Assembly: GCA_958298945.1 (NCBI GenBank)
Contig: OY282605.1
Coordinates: 22,422,811-22,486,810 of the forward strand
DNA from: Atherix ibis
Lineage: Eukaryota > Arthropoda > Insecta > Diptera > Athericidae
Reading direction: 5' to 3'
Length of the DNA stretch: 64,000 nt
Shown in pieces: positions 60,690 through 64,000 of the stretch. Below the pieces are notes generated by a model, which did no database searches, was not told the origin of the DNA, and was given only the letters and a program-made list of their open reading frames with translations. The translations under genes were made by a program, and so were the position numbers. Each line of letters starts with the position of its first letter. Within the stretch, counting starts at the first letter, position 1.

Positions 60690-60830
60690 GTCTGTTCTCA
60701 GCGCAATGGCCGCATGATAGCTGACTTATTTTTGACCCAAACTTAAAGATTTCAATCTGGTCCATATCTGATTTTCACAAAAGCCATAAACGTCAATATT
60801 TTTACTTTTTTTCTTACAAAAACTCACCAG
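60690..60830 (+). pseudogene. DD41D transposase relic right of the minisatellite
   Basis: GTCTGTTCTCAGCGCAATGG then CCGCATGATAGCTGAC reads VCSQRNGRMIADLFLTQT, aligned with the module at 58519-58571. It goes on beyond it: AAAGATTTCAATCTGGTCCA reads KDFNLVHI, the PK..DFNL..MW stretch. Then it decays. It therefore extends further 3' in the gene than the left copy. Confidence 0.55.
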
Positions 60831-62814
60831 GGTTCATAATTTTGAGATATTGTAATACCAATTGCTCTTTAAGATTGTGCTTTTTTAGAGCGCTAGACTT
60901 TTTTTTTTGTAAAAACGTGTTGTAATATAACTTCAATAATTATTATATTTAATATATGATGTCATAATTAAAATAGTATAAAATAGAAAATCTTTTTTTA
61001 ATAATTTTTACTTTACGAAGTATAAATTGGATAAGTTTTTATTTGATGCGATTTTATATATAAAAAAGTATTTTCAGATACAAATCTTGGTGAAATAGAT
61101 TTTACCACATTATATTTTCCGGTTATTTATTTAGGAAAGACAATGGATTTCATGGGTTATTGGTTTTCTTCAATAAAACAAACTAAAAATGCCTAATTAA
61201 AAAAAGGATATTAATTTCTATTTGACGTATAAAAGTCATGTTGTTGAATATTATTTGGTACTTAACCGATACAGTACGGATTGGCATTTCTTGCAGGATA
61301 ATAATAAGAAATTATAATATGACTGTGAAAAAATATTATCGAAAATAATTTTATGAAAATCTCGGAATTTTTCAAAGAGACAGGCACCAACCAACTTTGA
61401 TGTTGGCAGGATTATGAACAACCTATGCCTATAGTTGTTCCTTCGTTGACCTGGATTTTAAGCTAATTATTTTTTGTACATCACAACAGAACGATGCTCT
61501 CCGGTTGTTGTTTCCTTTTTTTCCATATAGAACCGTGAATTCATTCAACCTAGACTGCGGATAAAGCTCAACGGTGTGTATTATAGTAGGAACCACATAA
61601 TTATGCTGATGTTGATGAGGACGATGACGTCGTTGAAAGAACTTTTCGAATGTATTTATTTTTAGTAAAAGGTTGAATTTTCGACAAAATATCTATGTGA
61701 GTGTGGTCCTATTGATGATGGTAGCAACAACCAAAACACCAAAACACCAGAAGAAGAAAGAAAGTTAAACAAAAAAAACTCTACAAGGACTATAGAGATA
61801 CATAGTTTAAGCGTATCCTATGTGAACTATAGCAGCAGCATTACTACCACAAAATAGGGGGTAAAAAATGAGAAGAAGCCACGATGATTTTGCTTATGTC
61901 GATGTCGATGTCAATGACTGTTATGAGCCAAAAAGCTTTTATCATTGTGCATTTTTGTTTTTATCCTTATTCCAAACAACTTATCTATACTCCTGTATTT
62001 TCTATTGATTAAAATTGAATGGGGAATGATTTTATTTATGATTCGGAAAAAAAATTTTATAATAAAGAAATTTTCGAAACATACGAAAAAATAAGAAAAA
62101 TTCATGAAGAAAAAAAAATTGATTATGAAAATGAAAATAATAATCGAATCTATTGATAGGATTTTTTTGTTTTTACAGGATGTGCTTGTACATAAATCTT
62201 TATTGAAAATCCTCTCCCCTATCCCCCCCCCCCCAAAATATACTCGCAAGGTATTAATAGAAATTTTTCAGTGTTGGATGGGAAGAGAAAGGTATTTAAA
62301 TTTGGGATGTAAAATTATGACCGTACCTTTTACAGGAATATAGCCAGTGGCGACTATATTCAGAGAGAAAGAAAGAGAAAGAGAAAGGGGGTGTTCAAAG
62401 TGTGTGCAAAGTGATGCTCTTTTACCCACCATAACCAGAAAGATTATCATGGCAAAAATATTTAAGTGAAAATGGAGACACTTAAAAGTGGTAACTTCTC
62501 CTTAGTGTGGAAAAGGGGGGAGGGAGGTCGGTTGGTTGTTGTTAAAAGGAAAAAGAAGTAAGAGAAAATTTATTTGCTTTAATAAAAAAATAAATTAGAA
62601 ATGAAACAAAACCATCTTGGTAAAGGGAAAGGAATAGAAACTGAGAAGGGAGGTATAAAAATTGAAATGGAAAAACGGTGAAGCCTACCATCGAAGGTGA
62701 TGGGAGAGACTTAGATGTTACCTCTTTTCCTGGCCTTTGCCCAAATCCTCCCTTTGGCATTACTCAGCCAAATAAATTTAGAGTGTAGAGTGCCCCTTTT
62801 GTTGCGAAGATGAT
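60831..62814. other. AT-rich sequence, no gene identified
   Basis: C-run at 62223-62235; GAAA-rich tract at 62365-62388. Short open frames show no motif. Less AT-rich around 61390-61900 without a recognisable frame. Confidence 0.4.
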
Positions 62815-63000
62815 TTCTGTCATCGGACCATTCTTCTTTGAAAATGCAGTTGGTCAGGCAATAACAGTTAATGGTGCTCGCTATCACGAGATGATAATAC
62901 AGCTTTTTGTGCATAAATTTCGATGAATGTAAACGATACGTGGTTTTAACAAAACGGTGCCACGTGCCGTACAGCCCTAAAAACAGTAATATTATATTAT
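62815..63000 (+). pseudogene. DD41D transposase fragment
   Basis: VIGPFFFENAVGQAITVNGA then RYHEMIIQLF (62820-62905), a frame break, then TRGF / WF(stop)QNGATCRTA at 62941-62976. Asn (AAC, 62953-62955) stands at the second catalytic position. The rest of the gene is missing, and LINE sequence starts shortly after. Confidence 0.75.
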
Positions 63001-64000
63001 TTAACGTAACTTATCTCTCGTTAAACATAAAATCACGAGATGCCTACGACTATAGGGATTGAGTTATGCTCAATCAATGCACCACCATTACTGGCAGTTT
63101 ACAGTCAGTAACCAGTTACAAGCTGATTACTTCAACTGTTCGTGGTAAGGCCTATCGAAACCTCTACTGTCATAAGCAGTGACAGCGCCCAAGATAATTA
63201 CCAGCATCTCCCATCAGTGACCCCTAGACCGTACCCGCGATATGGGTATTAACCACAGCCACTACGTTGCTGCCTACGGCACCTCACTATTGTCTAAGGC
63301 ACCTCACCATTGTCGGGCACAGTGTGTTCCAACACTGTTGGGCACCCCTACTCCCGTAGTACCAATTTTTGTTTTAAGAGTACTCCGCGCATTGAACTAC
63401 GGTAAGGAATTTTGTAAATTACTAGGTACCGGTAGGCCAGTTCAGGTACGCGGGTTTGCTAAGACCCGAAAATACAACCGGAATCGACCTTGGTCTTTCA
63501 CCCGGTTGTAGCCACCTTGCGTTCCCTTTCACGCGCTATTCTCGCTCTCTTCTCAAAAAGTGCCACGGCAAATCTATTAAGGCATTCATACCGTTCTCTC
63601 ATACCTAACACACCACTCACTTCACTCTCATCATACACCACGATTCCACATGCACCTAAGTCACGCAAATCCCCGTACAGGTCACACTCAATGAGATGGT
63701 ACTTTGCACTGTTAACCGCCGCCCCACAAGGGCATCTAGCCTCCGCAGCCAGACCACGTCTGTACAGGAACCAATTCATACTGCCTTGTCCAGTGAGTGA
63801 ATACTCAAGGTACAGACCAAATTCAAATTCATACGCAGATGCAAAGCACACATCCGAAATGAACATGTGCGTCCATCTGCCATTCACACTTTCATCCCAT
63901 CGACGCTGCCAAATTTCATACATTCTATTCAGGACCAGTACACGCCGCTGGCGTGGGCTAAGATTCTGAACCCTTCATTAAAAACTGGACAACCAGCAAG
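63001..64000 (-). mobile_element. Minus-strand LINE: C-terminal ORF end and 3' region
   Basis: The frame on the minus strand runs from about 63971 to a stop just before 63498: NRMYEIWQRRWDESVNGRWT, then a region ending GLYLEYSLTGQGSMNWFLYR, RGLAAEARCPCGAAVNSAKY with HLIEC (a C-x-C...H...C zinc-like motif), and ALFEKRARIARERERK. The QRRWD....GRWT...TG.G...L.R......CPCG....H...C layout is that of the C-terminal end of R1/I-type LINEs. The 3' region 63497-63001 matches the pieces at 13.7 and 15.1-15.3 kb. The element runs out of the window. This last ORF part is open, so the copy is younger than the other LINEs here. Confidence 0.7.

Noticed and set aside
63242..63969. Plus-strand frames at the right edge
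   Set aside because: They lie opposite the minus-strand LINE reading frame, which carries the zinc-like and GRWT motifs.

Overview
The window is AT-rich eukaryotic DNA, most likely from an insect and probably a fly. The evidence is its mobile DNA: a Mos1-like (mauritiana-type) mariner, other DD34D mariners, many relics of a Tc1/mariner lineage with DD41D spacing, Tc1-like ends, R1-type and RNase H-bearing LINEs, large satellite and microsatellite arrays, and many poly(A)/poly(T) runs. I recognise no host protein-coding gene, tRNA or rRNA. The species cannot be named from the sequence.

Layout. 0.55-2.24 kb is a 13-bp minisatellite, followed by a DD41D transposase relic and a solitary Tc1-like terminal repeat. 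4.68-7.67 kb is a nearly perfect (GATA)n array. 8.3-11.9 kb is a nest: a DD41D relic split by a 5'-truncated R1-type LINE with a 16-bp target duplication, then a mariner relic, a second LINE and a third LINE tail. 13.7-15.4 kb is a LINE 3' region containing a degenerate CTT-rich tract. 15.56 kb holds a 32-bp-arm hairpin, and 16.78-18.17 kb an unclassified DNA transposon with terminal inverted repeats. 20.0-20.9 kb is a deleted mariner. 21.3-23.5 kb is a DD41D relic abutting a 258-bp satellite, and 25.0-26.1 kb is a DD41D relic turned partly into tandem repeats. 27.0-28.6 kb has a fold-back mariner and a second copy of the 16.8-kb element. 29.84-32.65 kb is a Tc1-like element loaded with other insertions.

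The second half continues in the same way. A fold-back mariner lies at 38.6-39.4 kb and DD41D relics at 35.8, 40.5, 41.6, 45.5, 52.3, 58.4, 60.7 and 62.8 kb. A mariner with both ends lies at 44.1-45.4 kb, a deleted mariner at 46.0-47.0 kb, a doubled RNase H LINE at 48.9-50.8 kb and a full-length Mos1-like mariner at 54.7-55.9 kb. A second 13-bp minisatellite, the same family in the opposite orientation, lies at 58.6-60.7 kb, and a minus-strand LINE at 63.0-64.0 kb. Every transposase and reverse transcriptase seen is broken.

The most unusual signals are: (1) two minisatellite arrays 56 kb apart sharing one 13-bp unit, in opposite orientation; (2) five of six readable DD41D copies with Asn at the second catalytic Asp; (3) two mariner copies with the same rearrangement that puts an inverted 5' end at the 3' terminus; (4) tandem arrays growing next to or inside transposase relics. 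Spaces between elements are mostly featureless AT-rich DNA; a few short open frames that might be host exons are listed at low confidence.
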